From positions 161,561,839 to 161,625,838 of the forward strand of contig NC_080672.1 of assembly GCF_030247195.1 (NCBI RefSeq): DNA of 64,000 nt, in the 5' to 3' direction. Position numbers and translations under genes: made by a program. The notes beneath the pieces are model-generated. The model did no database searches and had not been told where the DNA came from. It saw only the letters and a program-made list of their open reading frames with translations. This DNA is from Topomyia yanbarensis (Eukaryota > Arthropoda > Insecta > Diptera > Culicidae). Shown here piece after piece: positions 1 to 12,209 of this stretch; the stretch's first letter is position 1, and every line of letters starts with the position of its first letter.

Positions 1-191
1 AATTACAACTGAATAAAACGATAAAAATGAAATAAGCAATCTGGAGGGAAACGGTGCAACAAATAAAACTTTATTGACTAAAATTACGTTCATAATGGAC
101 GTTTCCAATATAATCAGTCCAGTTTTTCATTAGAAAAATCGAATTAACATCGGTTTTTATTTATTATATGAGTTATAGTTACGTTTACGGT

Positions 192-1003
192 TTTTACGAA
201 AATTGTGAAGTGGGACTGTTATGGCGAGAAATCAGATAGAAACCGGAAAATTTTACGCACACAGCAAAAAAAACTTATATAACTTTATGTCTTGCCAGAT
301 GCACATAAACTGAGCGTCCCAATTCACATAAATTTACATTTTATTACATGTAAAAATATGAGATGTTCGGCTTTTTCTAGGTCATTCAATTTTACATCTC
401 ATAGCATGTAAAACCCTATTATCGGACAGAAAAATACGTCGCTGCGTTATTTACGTCAAATGTAATTTTGATTTTTTCTAAGAGTGCATATAAGTCCCAC
501 CACGATCTATACTAATGATTGTTGTCATTCATTTTGTATACAAAAATATGCGCCGAGAATTTTCTTGTTAGATGCTCAGGAGATTTTTTAGCTTCAATAA
601 AATCGGAAATGGATGCGTATTTGGAGGCGATGACAGTGATGAAGAGCTGTACATGATTGATAAAACGACTGGCAAAACGTGATGTCTCGTTGGAGAAGTT
701 TGTTATGCCGATGAGATTCAGCGAAACCGGCGTTAAGTTATTGTCAGTTTCTGATGAAACGAAGTCGGAACGCAACCCTAAATTCACTAACTAGACCAAG
801 GAAAAAATATATTGGGATTCATTATAGTGTCCTATGTTTCATTTTAAGCAAATTATATCACACTGGTATCATACTTTTTTCGCGAGTTCATATTATACAA
901 AATTACTGTGTACGCTTCATTCCGTCAGTTGTATACATAAACAAATAGACATATTTATTGTAATAGTATAGACGGTATGCAGTGAGAATGCAATAATGAT
1001 TTG
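192..1003. other. Non-coding, no recognised gene
   Basis: AT-rich sequence between the left inverted repeat and the MITE. The longest reading frames (91 and 64 codons) have no recognisable domain. Nothing here could be assigned. Confidence 0.5.
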
Positions 1004-1381
1004 TAGGGATTCCTCTTAGCTGCTGTATTCATCACACCCATTTGAACACATTAATTAGAGCAGTGTCTGCTATCTCTATCTAACGTACTAGCTTAAATGA
1101 TAGGATGAATAAGAGTGCGTTGCACTCGGCTTTTTACTTCGCTCATACGCTAGTATTTTACATTTTCGAGAGACCACATTTTTCATTGTATTGCAATATG
1201 AACCGAAGCAAAGTTGTTGAAATCTGTTTAAGCGCAGTCCAGAGGCAGTTAGCAGAGTTAGTTAGTCCCAAGTAACATTTAAAGTTTTATAGCATACTAT
1301 TAGAGCAATTATATAACTTCAATTGTCACTTAGGAGTGTGACATTCTGATTAATGAGATTAACAAGGGATCGTCTATCCTA
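1004..1381. mobile_element. MITE family 1, copy A
   Basis: The copy starts TAGGGATTCCTC and ends CGTCTATCCTA, so it is TA-flanked. It carries the family core: GTTAGAGCAGTGTCTGCTATC-like text near 1055, then CTTAAATGATAGG and an AACCGAAGCAAAG block. It shares both core and right end (GGGATCGTCTA) with the copies at 8414 and 47131. It has no coding capacity, so mobilisation would need a transposase supplied in trans. Confidence 0.6.
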
Positions 1382-2152
1382 TATAATCTTAATCTTAAAT
1401 ACAAAATATTCTGATGAGTTATTTCAAAACATATGGGAATTCTCCCTACTAAATATAAACGTTTATGCATCCGTCACAACGGTAAACGTAACTATAACTC
1501 ATATAATAAATTAAGGCGGTCTCTTCATCAGTCAGCATAAAAAACGACTTTTTTGCTTCAATCGTTAGAATTATTATCTGAGAATTTCAGAGAGTAGCTG
1601 ATTAACATCTCATGCCTGTAAGTTTCTTTTAATTTGATTTTGACATTTCTTACAAAAGAAATGTATAGGATTCGCTTAAACTTTGAAAACTTTCCCAAAG
1701 CCTAGAGGGCCGTGTCCCATAGACTAAGCGACTCAGCTCGACAAATTGGGATAATGTCTGCATGTGTGTATGTATGCAGGGCCGTCGAGAGCCGCGCCGG
1801 GCCCCGGGGTTTGAAGTACTGACGGGCCCCTACCATATATGACTTCTTATTTCAATATCGATTAGAGAAATTATACGGATGCAAATTAAACTATTTGTTA
1901 TGAAAATTGTTTATTTGACACGATTCAACGCGTTAGCTTAACAGAGTCGTCAGTATTTTAAACATGTAATAGATGGAAAAAATAAAAATTAATAAAGGAA
2001 TATTTGTGTCTGGCCATTAGAATGACTTGCGTCCGATTTACCATTCCAATTGGAAACCTTTTTTGTGGCATTGCCATACAGTCCATATCGGCATTGTTCA
2101 TGCTCCCTTGACGCACAATAATGCTGCCCAGAATCAGAGCTTAGAAAAATTG

Positions 2153-2340
2153 ACATCCCTTCGTGAGCTTGAAAGAGAAACAAAATTCAATTCATGCCCG
2201 CCGCGATGAATCGAATGTTTGGTTTGTTTCCCTCGTCCTTTGCTTTTCGGTACAACGCATTCATGTTCGCATATGTTCGGTTTCAGGAGCAAACTGAATC
2301 TTGTTTCTATGCTAGCTCGTCGCTGTTGTGCTATCTTATG
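2153..2340 (+). repeat. Dispersed repeat, copy 1 (pairs with 14183-14352)
   Basis: The stretch beginning CCCTTCGTGAGCTTGAAAGA runs parallel to 14183-14352 over about 170 bases with scattered substitutions. Shared words include AATTCATGCCCG and TTGTTTCTATGCTAGCTC. It is non-coding and sits inside the hAT element, so it was either carried by that element or inserted into it. Confidence 0.65.
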
Positions 2341-4254
2341 ACAAGCACCATTTAGCACATTTCGAGAAAAACGATTTTTAAAGTTTGAGATTGAATATCT
2401 TGAAACTTAGAAATTGCACAAACAATTCAAAGAAGGCAATTGATGCTTCTATCTATTCTGTATTAATCTCTCAAATATTACGAAGATCGGTTGACTATGT
2501 TGCGAGTTTTCACTATAAATGTGAACAAAAGTCACACTTACACGTGCCATAGGCGTGTATTGATGACAAAATTTGTAGGGTGTCATAATCGTGCATGGAA
2601 AATTTTCCATAGAAAAAAATCAGCAATTATTAACTTTTATTCATATCTTTGGCTTCATTTGGTCTATGAACAATCGATGAGATGCATTTTGAAGGAGATG
2701 AGTGAGGGAATCTAGAAAAAATAGTTATTTTTGGTTACAGTGTTGCCAAATATGCTACATTTCCAGTTTAAAACTTAACTTGCATTTTTCTCACAATTCG
2801 TGCATTTTTGTTTTGAAAATGAGTATGCCATTGTGTTTCTCAGATAGTTTTACATATAAAAACATCTTTTACATCAAGATAATTTGAGCCAATCCCTAAA
2901 CACAGTCAATTGAAGTAAAAAATGAAAAATTTCTCAGCACGTTTATCGCTATATCTCAGTAACCAAGCAGGTTGTCAAAATTCTGTAAACGCCACTTTGC
3001 ACAGTGGCTCAAAACAGCGTTTTGAGGTACTTAATTCACTGGAGTCAAAACTGTCCATATTAGTGATTTCACATATCCTACTATGTTTGTGTGTGTAAAA
3101 AGCGCCATCTTTTGGTGATATTATCTTTTTAAAAAAATTATCATAGTAGGCTATAGAAAATTTAACTTTTGAACCGAAAGAGATAGCGCTTGGCTGTCTT
3201 CGACAAAGTTGTAGAAGAGAGTATTTTTATAAATTTTGCAGAAGACATGTTGTCTCTGTCAGTCATAGTAATCGAGTTATGAGAAGTTCTCTATGTTCTT
3301 TTTTTACTCATAACTCTTCAATTCCTATTTTTACTCATAACTTTTTTATTTCTAATTTTTCGCATTAACAATGTTCTAGGGTATTTTTTATCATCATAAA
3401 ACACACAACTTTTCCGAAGAGACCAGATAGCTGTGAATGCTGTGTAAAGACTTATAACTGATTTTGATTTAATTTTGGCCTGTTTTTGAACCCGTGTGAC
3501 TTCACTATCGGCAAAAATTGTAATTATACTATCAATTATTCTAATAGGACTAGGTTTCGCCTACAAAACAAAGGTAAAATTGTTTGTCCATAAGCACCCG
3601 TTCAAAAGTTATACACTTTATGTCTGGCCTTCCTTTATGTCTGGCCTTCCTGAAGTCGCGTGCATGGCTCACGGAACGAGTAGGCGCTGGTGTTCAAAGA
3701 CGCTTTCGCTTGATTTCCTGAGTGACGCGCACTCTGTGTACTAGTGCGTCTACCGGAAGGTTAACACTGATATTGAATGATTTTCCAATGGGTGCATTAA
3801 CCGGCTGGATATTTTCAAATATTTCAGACTGCGGTGAAGGCAGCAATTTTATGCATAATCTTTTTTGCCCTGAAGCTAACTTTCATACGATAATCTGGAC
3901 TGAGATGAAATTGTATGTCACCCATTGGAAATCGGTTTTGGAATCAGTTGTTACATTTGCGCTGACATTCAGAGAGAAAACATTCCGAATGCGATGACTG
4001 GGATCCAACAGCGAAATCTGCTGTGAAAAGACTGAGACAGAGAGTTGTGAGAGAAAGAATTTCAACTTTTGGTGGAAACTAATGGGTAGAATAAGTATCT
4101 AGTTAAATTCCCATATTTTCTGCATCAAATGTGTACACTGCAACCTCCATTTACGAACCAAGCCAAGGGTTCGTAAATTAAATTAGTTCGTTTTTTGGGA
4201 TTTAGATCGTAAAAAAAGTTCGCTTCATCTTCTTATTAAAATTCGTTGGTTGAC

Positions 4255-4745
4255 CAATATTATCGATAACCCTAACAATATGGGTATTTCCGGAACGGGC
4301 TTGACAAGTACATGATGAAAATGGATATTTGGTACCTTTTTGAAATCCAGGATGGAGACTTCCGATTGAACAATAATCTCGATAACCCTAACAATTTGGG
4401 AATTTTTGAAAAGGGCTTGACGAGTAGATGATAGAAACGGTAGCTTGGAGCTATTTCGAACAATATCTGTATAAACTATGAAGGTATTTTTAAGCGGGTT
4501 TGATGAGTAGATGAGCGATGCCCTTTTGAAGGCCAATATAGCGTCTTCTGGTTGAGAAAAGTTTTCTATAATCATATCATTCGCATCACAAATCACTATA
4601 CCTATATCGATTATATGATTATCTTATTTCGAAAACGTCAATATTTTAGGTTATAATGATGTCTTAACTGGAATTCGCCATCTTGATTTTCAAAATACAT
4701 TGATTTTCGTCATCTACTCATCAATCCTATTCCGAGAATATCCAA
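4255..4745. repeat. Degenerate tandem repeat inside the hAT element
   Basis: A roughly 100-bp unit recurs near 4256, 4371 and 4465, with shared words CGATAACCCTAACAAT, GGGCTTGA and GAGTAGATGA. A fourth copy is inverted at about 4708-4740 (CATCTACTCATCAATCC). The direct copies leave spurious minus-strand reading frames with repeated peptides such as the ILDFKK and WISKRYQI runs. Confidence 0.55.
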
Positions 4746-5061
4746 CTTTTATTGGTGACAGTTAGCTAGGAATATGATAAATTGTATACCACTTCATACT
4801 GCACACTTTGAAAAACACTTGCGATAAATGAAACCAGAATGGTTCAATTGCACTGTTAAATGAATCTGATTGGGTTACGTTCACCTACTTCAGAAAACCA
4901 TTGGAACGTATTCGATTGTAATATATTTGCAGTGTCAACAGAAACAATAAACTTCAACAATTAAATTAAAATAAATTTAATTCGGTTAAAATGCGGGCCC
5001 TCAAAACAGACCCGGGCCCCAGGGTAGTTGCCCCCCCTGACCCCCCCTCTCGTCGGGCCTG

Positions 5062-5879
5062 TATGTATGCAAGTACACTATAATGTCATGTAATTTAAAA
5101 AAAAACTAGTTTCAAACGAAAGGCCTAATGTGACCATTATACGCTATTATTTTTGTTTTTTTGGCATGTTGTTTACTTTCTGAGATATGGGTTATTTGGT
5201 CAAAACGCGACATGTTTTAAGTAAATAACTTTCGAACACAGCAGTTTAGTCACGCAAAGCTTATTAGTAGATAACCTTCCTAACAAGCCAAAGATTGTCT
5301 AAATTCGTTTACGGAAGAGATATTAAACATTATATATTTTTATTCATCACTTACTAATATTCAAAAACCAGAAATGAAACCATTGTATAAAGAGTAATGG
5401 TTTTGTGGTGTTTTAGGGGCAAAACTCAACCGAATTTGAAAATCGAAGTGTGAAAATACATCTCATAATTCAAGCAATTCGATTCCGAAAACATTTTGTA
5501 AATTTACCCAATAAAACTATTTTTCCAAAATTAGTATGCAAGGTCCCTTCGAGGACAAAACAATGTGTTAGTTCACTTCAAAGTGAAAATTTGTCCAGAG
5601 ACAATGTATTTACTAGTTGGATTAAGCATTGTATTACTAGTGTTGGCGCCCTCTATGCTAAAATGTTCCAAACAAAACATGACTCGTTGTAATTACTATA
5701 GTCCTTCTTAACATACTTAACATACTATACCATTATTTCACAATGTTGTTTACTTTGTGCGAATCGAATACTGATACACAATCTTCCACTACTAGGCCCC
5801 ATGCAAAACTGACTCAGACATCATTTTGTTAAAAGTTCAATAACTTCTTTGAAGAAAGCCGGATTCTCTGGCAGTCTTT
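5062..5879. other. Non-coding, no recognised gene
   Basis: AT-rich sequence following the hAT element. An 80-codon frame at 5450-5692 has no recognisable domain. No tRNA, repeat family or regulatory site could be supported. Confidence 0.5.
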
Positions 5880-6200
5880 TATTCAGTTGCTTCATTTTAT
5901 TAATTTTATTAATTCTGTTCAGTCATTCATTTCATTTTTTTGACTCATTCTACACATTTTAAAAACTTGTTTTCATTTTTTTGCCTTAATAATTGTTGAT
6001 TTTATTGATTTTCTGTAATTAATTCATTTTATTCGACGTTTTATTCGTGCAGTACTCGAAACTGTGTTTATCTCACCTCTTTTTGGGCGCAAACTTCGCG
6101 TGAATTTTGAAAACTAATGAATGATCCAACAGTGATATGTGTTAGAAATGTCTCATCTCACTGTTTAGTGGATTAAATCAGTTTTGTCTTTCCTAAAATT
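5880..6200 (-). repeat. Repeat family with cryptic AATAAAT-rich tail, copy 1
   Basis: On the minus strand this reads GATTAAATCCACTAAACAGT, then GAGATGAGACATTTCTAAC, then ACGCGAAGTTTGCG. It continues into a cryptic simple-sequence region built from variants of AATAAAATGAAT. The same order appears on the + strand at 42832-43400. It is non-coding. Confidence 0.5.
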
Positions 6201-6294
6201 TTAACGCCCATAACTGTGTTGTTCAAAATTTCGTGCATCGTGCACAACAAAAAATTATAAAAGCTTTGTATACAAGTAAACACAATTTTTTAGA

Positions 6295-7565
6295 CAGGGT
6301 AATTTCGGGAGAGATGCTGCGTCGGGTGAGATGTCGCACTCTTTATATCTCGTATATAGCGTCACTTTTATACAGTAATATGTTATTGTGAGTTTGTCTT
6401 TCGAAGAATTACAACACTGGAGATGTAAAATAATCGTTATGATTAACTCACGAAAATTTTATTGATGATTATTAAATTTTTCAGCACCACATTAAAATTT
6501 CGTTTTTTAAAAAGTGTTTGATTTTTTTAGTAAATCATGTATCGGTTGAATAGCTGGGACCTTTTAGAAGGTATTCTGATCATGAGCACGTTTTTGTTTG
6601 TTTTTATTCAAATGGCTGAACACTATCCGTAAAAGCCTCTTCAGCTCATGTGCTGGTGATATTGAATTTCACAAGCGAATTGGAGAAGCTATAACATAAA
6701 CCCAACAATACAAATAATTTGGCATTAAGTTGCGGAAACAAGTCGCACTAGCAACAACTTGAACTGTAGAATATGAACATATGTGCAACTATTTGAACTG
6801 CTGGTGCAACATATCTCTATCTCTGATCAGCTGCTCAGCTGTTAGAAATGTTCCAAAAAGATACCACAACACATGTATGATTTTGTGTAATTTATTTGAC
6901 TGCTTCTGAAACTTAGAAATGTTTCTGATCAGTTTCACTACTGATAATGGTGCTATAAATCTTTTTACTACGAGGTTTATCTCAGACCTATTGTGCAGAT
7001 GAGCAGCGATGTGTTGCATAATCAATTGAAATACGCTAAGCATTTTTTCTCGAACACATCAAATATGAAACTTTGTTGTGTTGCAATTATGGAACTTCTC
7101 AAACCTTCAGCAAGTTGCAATTGCCAACTTAATCGTTACACAAGGTTGCGAAAGAAAAATAATGTTAAAATGTTTATTACAAAAATGTTTCTAGAAATGG
7201 TAGTACCCTCTTAAGAAAAGTGAAGGTGCTAGCCGATTTATAGGTGTAATCAAACTTCATGAAACTCAGCTGAAGACACCTAATCACAAAAATATAAACG
7301 AGAGCTAAAAATACTTTTGTTCACCATTTTTCAGTTTGTGACAAAGGTGCGGCGTCTCACCCGCACATGCGGCATCTCTCCCGCAATGACCTTTTTTGTA
7401 AATGTTCATGGAAATTTGATGATTTTTTTCACAACATACACCATTTCACAGTATTTTAGAAATTTGTCGCAATTGATAAAAATGATTTTATCAAATATTG
7501 AATGGTTTACTTTGATGCAGGATCGATTTTTAGAACTGTGCGGCGTCTCTCCCCAAATTACCCTA
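6295..7565. mobile_element. TIR element with a repeated GGGAGAGATGC motif
   Basis: The left end reads AGGGTAATTTCGGGAGAGAT and the right end, read inward, AGGGTAATTTGGGGAGAGAC. The left motif (GGGAGAGATGCTGCG) is echoed at once by GGGTGAGATGTCGCA. Near the right end it appears three times inverted (7349-7386 and about 7540). No transposase is present, and frames of 73-84 codons are not recognisable. It is about 1.27 kb and probably mobilised in trans. The exact ends are approximate because no clear target duplication is visible at the left. Confidence 0.6.
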
Positions 7566-8413
7566 ATATAATTGTGCGTAGACTGAACTGAAAAATGTGT
7601 TATAAGATTTCATGTTACATTGTTATTAACGCGCATACTGCTAAAAAAGCAGAAAATCGAGTACTTTATTAAAAAATTAATAATTTTTTTGAAATTTTTA
7701 ACTTTCAATCACCATAATCGTCTATACTGAGCAGAAAAGCCTTCTGAATAAGGCAGTATTTAAATATTTTGCTTTAGTAAAAAAAACGAAGTTTGACTGG
7801 TCCGAGGCATGCTGCTGCGCGAGATTGTTTATAAATCCACCATTTTTATTTATTTTCACATTCTAATTTTTTTTTGGTAGGGTAATATACATTCATTAAT
7901 ACGCAAAACATCATACGTATCCCTTTTAGTTTTCATGTTCAAAAACTCAAAATTTTCTTTTTATGTGACACTGAATAGTTGTTGATAATTTCTCTGTTTT
8001 GTTTTTCACGTCGTCGTGTGGTACAATGTTTATAAATTGAATGATAATACTGCATAATTAACGAATGATAAATTAAATTAAATTAAATTCTATTTACCGT
8101 TACTTTAATTCATATAATCGACAAACGGTAATGTAAGAAAAACTATAAATTTTTAAATCGTTGTACAGTATACGAATTATATGATTTATGATAGTTATAA
8201 CTAGAATGGAAAGTGAATATAATGCACTCAGGCAAAACGTATAGCGAAATTTAAAAGATATGATAAAATATAACAAAACTATGATTTCATGCGATATCTA
8301 AGAAAACATACGGATACGATTTTTATGATTATCTTAACATTTTATAAGGTATTACATATGCCAGTCGTTTGAATTTCATGCGAGCGTCTTATGATTATCA
8401 TAAACATAAGATA
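7566..8413. other. Non-coding, AT-rich
   Basis: No gene was recognised. A short (TTAAA)n-like run occurs at about 8070-8090. The rest is AT-rich sequence without a feature that could be supported. Confidence 0.5.
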
Positions 8414-8731
8414 TAGGGTTACTGCGCCCTAATTTATTTTAGCTCCTCTATTCATCCCACTCATTCGAATACATTAGTTAGAGCAGTGTTTGCTATCTCC
8501 ATTCACCGCATTAGTTCGAATGGTAGGAAGAATATGGGTTCGTTGTATTTGACTTTTCGATTCACTCAAACGCGAGAATTTTTTATTTTCTAGGCAAAAT
8601 TTTTAACTGTGCTGTTTCTTAGGAATGAAGCAAAGATGATGATACCTATTTCAGTTCAATACAGTTATTCTAAGTTGCGTTATAAACGAAATAGTGTGAC
8701 TATTGAGATGAATAAGGGCTCGTCTACCCTA
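8414..8731. mobile_element. MITE family 1, copy B
   Basis: The left end is TAGGGTTACTGCGCCCTAAT and the right end GGGCTCGTCTACCCTA, flanked by TA. The core words TTAGAGCAGTGTTTGCTATC and GAATGAAGCAAAGATGATGA match the other copies. The ends match those of copy C at 47131-47441, in the opposite orientation. Confidence 0.65.
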
Positions 8732-9402
8732 TGTACATAATATTATTTGTGAAAACTTAAAGATGCCTTATGAAAAATAAAACTTAGCAAACCGTTTTGA
8801 CAAAAGAAATGCCGTTTCATAAAATAATCTTGTAATTTACATAAGTACTTCTTTTGGCTAAAACGTATGCGATATTCTTATACAATTCGCTATATGTTTT
8901 GCCTGATGCCAGCGACGATACCTTGGACCAAATGTACAGCATACTCTTCAGAAGATATTTGGTAATAATTGGCACAAATTCAGTTAGACTACTTAAATAG
9001 CCATGAAAATTTTAGTAAACGAGGATTTGTAAATAAGTGCAATTTTAGATTTTTCAGTCCAACACAACATGTTTAACCCCTCAAAGAGAAGAAAAGTATT
9101 TCCACTAAAGAGACTAGAATGTCAAGGAGACTAGGTAGGATTGGAACCCCAAACAAGATATATCATCAACAAAATCATGCAGAACCATGCTGCCTATAAT
9201 CGCAAGTCAGTCCCATGTAGATAGGGAATCCTATAGAACATGAGACTGATTTGCGATTATGTGCAGTAAGGCAAGTCCGCGGCTTAGCAGCCACGTCGCA
9301 ATTACGCGTAGAAGCATAAAAGATTTCATCACCCAGCGCTTTTCTACGCTAAGTTCCAATGAGCTACCATCGCTGATCAGATTAGACTATTACCATCATT
9401 AA
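8732..9402. other. Non-coding, with one foldback
   Basis: There is no gene-like reading frame. A compact foldback lies at 9189-9266 and is listed separately. The rest shows nothing that could be assigned. Confidence 0.5.
9189..9266. repeat. Foldback hairpin, about 78 bp
   Basis: The arm at 9196-9218 (ATAATCGCAAGTCAGTCCCA) is mirrored at 9238-9260 with two differences. The centre (TAGGGAATCCTA) is also palindromic, so the whole segment folds into one stem. It may be a tiny MITE or the core of one. No small-RNA evidence can be read from sequence alone. Confidence 0.5.
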
Positions 9403-10214
9403 GGGGGTCTTCTGGTTGTGCGGTTTCAAGAATCAATTTTTACATATTTGGAATCTATACCTATGGAATATTTATGAATCTATGAATAATCTCGGTACTG
9501 TGGCCCGGATATAGCCGATTAAATCGTAAGTTTCATTAATCATATTTTATTTAAACTTTTATCATAAAAATGCGTTTTACCAAAAGTCCTATTTTCATTA
9601 GTGTTGGCAAGCTCCTGTCTAAAATATTTAGAATATCGGGTGTTTGTGTGTTTTCATTCATTCAGCAGAAGTGTCGCTATGGCCTGACATGAGCCTTATG
9701 CGACACATTTTTCCGTTTTAACAGCCGTCTTCAGATAAAAAAAAATTGACGAATTTTTGATTTTTTCTTCAAAAAGCTCATGTTGGGCTATAGCCAACGG
9801 AATTACAATTATACAGGGTGATTCAACATGAGGTTTTTAACAGAGTTAAACAGTTACCCTACCACATGAAGTGCTCGAACGTGTCATCAAAAATTGGACC
9901 ACCTCAAGCGCTGTTATGGTCAACATGTAAAAGAAATTGTTTTCAAATAACTAATGGTAAAGAATGTTCTTTCGAGAGATAATGAAGACTTCATGATTTA
10001 ATTAATTTTTTAAAATTTCGTGTTACTTTTAAGAAGAAAACCTCATGATGAATCATTTTGTGAACATATTGTTCTTTTCCAGTTTCAACCACTCGAATCG
10101 AAGAAAGCTTGACTCAAAGACGGCATTGTAAGAAGAAAAGTTGACTAATAAAATAAGAAAACAGCATCAAAATATCTTCAGCTCGAAATTCAGACTCACA
10201 AACAGAAGACCCCC
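9403..10214. mobile_element. TTAA-flanked TIR element, 812 bp
   Basis: Both ends carry GGGGGTCTTCTG followed by (G/T)TTGTG, read inward, and both are bordered by TTAA (9399-9402 and 10215-10218). TTAA duplication is typical of piggyBac-type transposition and of TTAA MITEs known in Aedes. There is no transposase frame. A similar start (AGGGGGTCTTTTGG) occurs alone near 46889, probably a fragment of the same family. Confidence 0.6.
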
Positions 10215-10218
10215 TTAA

Positions 10219-11677
10219 AGAGATGGCCCCGCGTCTATCTGGTAATTGGAATCAACAGCCCTGGTGTGCGAATGACACTAACGAACTATATTTTCTGGCA
10301 GCCTACTTTGCGAGCTATGTTGCTTATGCTTTCATGTGTTGTTGGTCAGGGCACTTATTGTTATGTTTACAATTCGTAGCGCTATTCTGCCAGTGATTCA
10401 ACTAGAAATAGACAAAACTTATTGATATGCTTCACAATGCTATTTGCTGGATTATCGAATGATTTGGCAGAATTTGTATAGTCACGTTAAGCTGTATAGT
10501 GAATAATATTAGTTATATCACAGGAATAAAAATTGTGAGAGTATATTATTGCAGTTGTTTTTTTACATTTATTTATATGCAAAAAGCAAGAGGTGATAGA
10601 ATGGAAGTATGTATAAATTTACGACTGACTTGATAACCGGATTAACTAATGAGTTTTTGACGTAACCAGATATATTTGAATTATTAATGGATTTGGCGTT
10701 TCTTCTATTTATAATTCTTGCGATTTTTACGTCGAATTTGTTACTTTTTTGAGAACAGCTACAGTATACCGGTTTTGCAGGGGTTTCCGTAAAATTAAAA
10801 TAAAGTAGAATACGGTGAAGAAGAAACGACTATTAATGATATTAACAATAAATCACTAGATATTACTGATGCCATTGTCACATACATTGCTGATCAAAAA
10901 AAAGTTCATTAGAAATAATTAAATTCAGAAGCAACCCTTTTTAGTGCTTCCAAACTAATGAACACGAAAACAAAAAGTAAGGATTTAAAAAACCAAAAAA
11001 AAAACAATTCTTTCATAATATTGAAAGAATTGTTTTTTTTTTTGGTTTTCTAAATCCCTACTTATTTTTGCGATATTAAGTTCATAAACTGTGTTTCTTA
11101 TAGTATCGAAATTATTGAAGATATCAATTAGCCACCGCCACGAGCACCGATGAGACTCTTTGAATGGTGTGCGAAAACTAAAATTTTGCTAGTAACGTTG
11201 ACGTCATGACACGACTAGAATTTTACAAAAAATAAACACAAAAGTAAATGCGAACCTGATCCAAACTAAAAAATCCACGATGTGTTTTTCGAGGCTTGAT
11301 GTATATATTTTAAATTACTTTCAGATTCGATGACTGTGTTGCATTGTTTTTTGCGTTATCTCAACAAACAGTTGTGCAAGCGTAATGCAATTGTCTGTAT
11401 ACCCAACACGTTGTGAAGCACATTTTATCGATAACGAATCTATATTTACTTTGTTCCTAAGGATTTTCAACGTTCAACAAGGTACAGTTTATTAAAATTG
11501 AGCGAAGAATAATAGAGAAAATGATAAAATTTAATATAAATGACAAAAGGTCCTATAACCCCAACTTGTCGTATTCGGAGAAAGGTATAAAAGGTTCTAT
11601 TCGACTTCTGAGATTTTTTCATATTAGAAAAATTGCAAAATATGTATGATTTGCATCACGGAGCAGAATTTTTTTTA
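10219..11677. other. Non-coding, with one palindrome
   Basis: No gene was recognised over about 1.4 kb. Apart from the hairpin at 10975-11063 the sequence is AT-rich and featureless to the eye. Confidence 0.45.
10975..11063. repeat. Near-perfect 40-bp-arm hairpin
   Basis: The arm 10975-11014 (contains AACCAAAAAAAAAACAATTC) pairs with 11023-11063, with two substitutions and a one-base length difference in the A/T run. The loop is 8 bases. It resembles a foldback MITE remnant. Confidence 0.6.
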
Positions 11678-12209
11678 GCCATTTTAAATCGAAATGCTCT
11701 TAACAAAAATTTTCTAAAATGTAGTAGTTCTCGAGATATTTTAACTTTTGTTTTAACAACGCAATTATTTTGTCTTATTACGACCTTTTCATAAATTAGT
11801 CGCGTTTCTCCATCAACAATAATAGGTTTTTCAAAAGGTCCGTAAACTTTCCTGCAACTTTCTCTTTGACATCTAGGCGATATTGTGAAACATTTGAAAG
11901 TTACATGAAAGCAACCAAAATATGATTCAACTATATAGTTTAATCATCAGACCCTATGGTTGAAATATTGGTTGCTTTCATGTAACTTTTAAATGGTTTA
12001 CAATATCGCCTTCATGTCAAAAAGAAAGTTGCAGGAAAGTTTACGGGCCTTTTGAAAAACCTATTATTTTTGATGGAGAAATGCGACTAACTTATGAAAA
12101 GGTCGTAATAAAACAAAATAATGGTGTTGTTAAAACAAAAGTTAAAATATCTCGAGAACTGCTACATTTTAGAAAATTTTTGTTAAGAGCATTTCGATTT
12201 GGAATGGCG
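11678..12209. repeat. Large palindrome with about 240-bp arms
   Basis: The left arm 11678-11917 and right arm 11969-12209 are reverse complements with few differences. Shared words include GTTCTCGAGATATTTTAAC, TTATTACGACCTTTTCATAA and CCTGCAACTTTCT. The spacer is about 50 bases. It is non-coding. The outer part of the right arm continues into related tandem copies (12140-12760), so it probably arose as an inverted duplication of that repeat. Confidence 0.75.

Larger units (their letters stand above)
159..1511. mobile_element. Unit bounded by 30-bp inverted repeats
   Basis: A 30-base sequence at 159-188 (begins ATTTATTATATGAGTTATAG) recurs as its exact reverse complement at 1482-1511. The two arms enclose about 1.3 kb with no recognisable transposase. 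The outer ends are not certain because no target duplication was found. A MITE (1004-1381) lies inside. This is probably a non-autonomous DNA transposon. An accidental inverted pair of a dispersed repeat is the alternative. Confidence 0.4.
1777..5061. mobile_element. hAT superfamily element, non-autonomous, 3285 bp
   Basis: The terminal inverted repeats are CAGGGCCGTCGAGAG at the left and, read inward from the right, CAGGCCCGACGAGAG, with 2 mismatches in 15. The element is flanked by a perfect 8-bp direct repeat TATGTATG (1769-1776 and 5062-5069). CAGGG-type ends plus an 8-bp duplication are the hallmark of hAT transposition. The interior has no hAT transposase reading frame; the longest frame (about 123 codons, minus strand, 4225-4596) is unrelated. 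It also contains other repeats (2153-2340 and 4255-4745), so it is an internally replaced derivative that needed a transposase in trans. Confidence 0.85.

Noticed and set aside
4225..4596. 123-codon minus-strand frame inside the first hAT element as its transposase
   Set aside because: It is built from the local tandem repeat, which repeats peptide runs, and lacks any hAT transposase motif.
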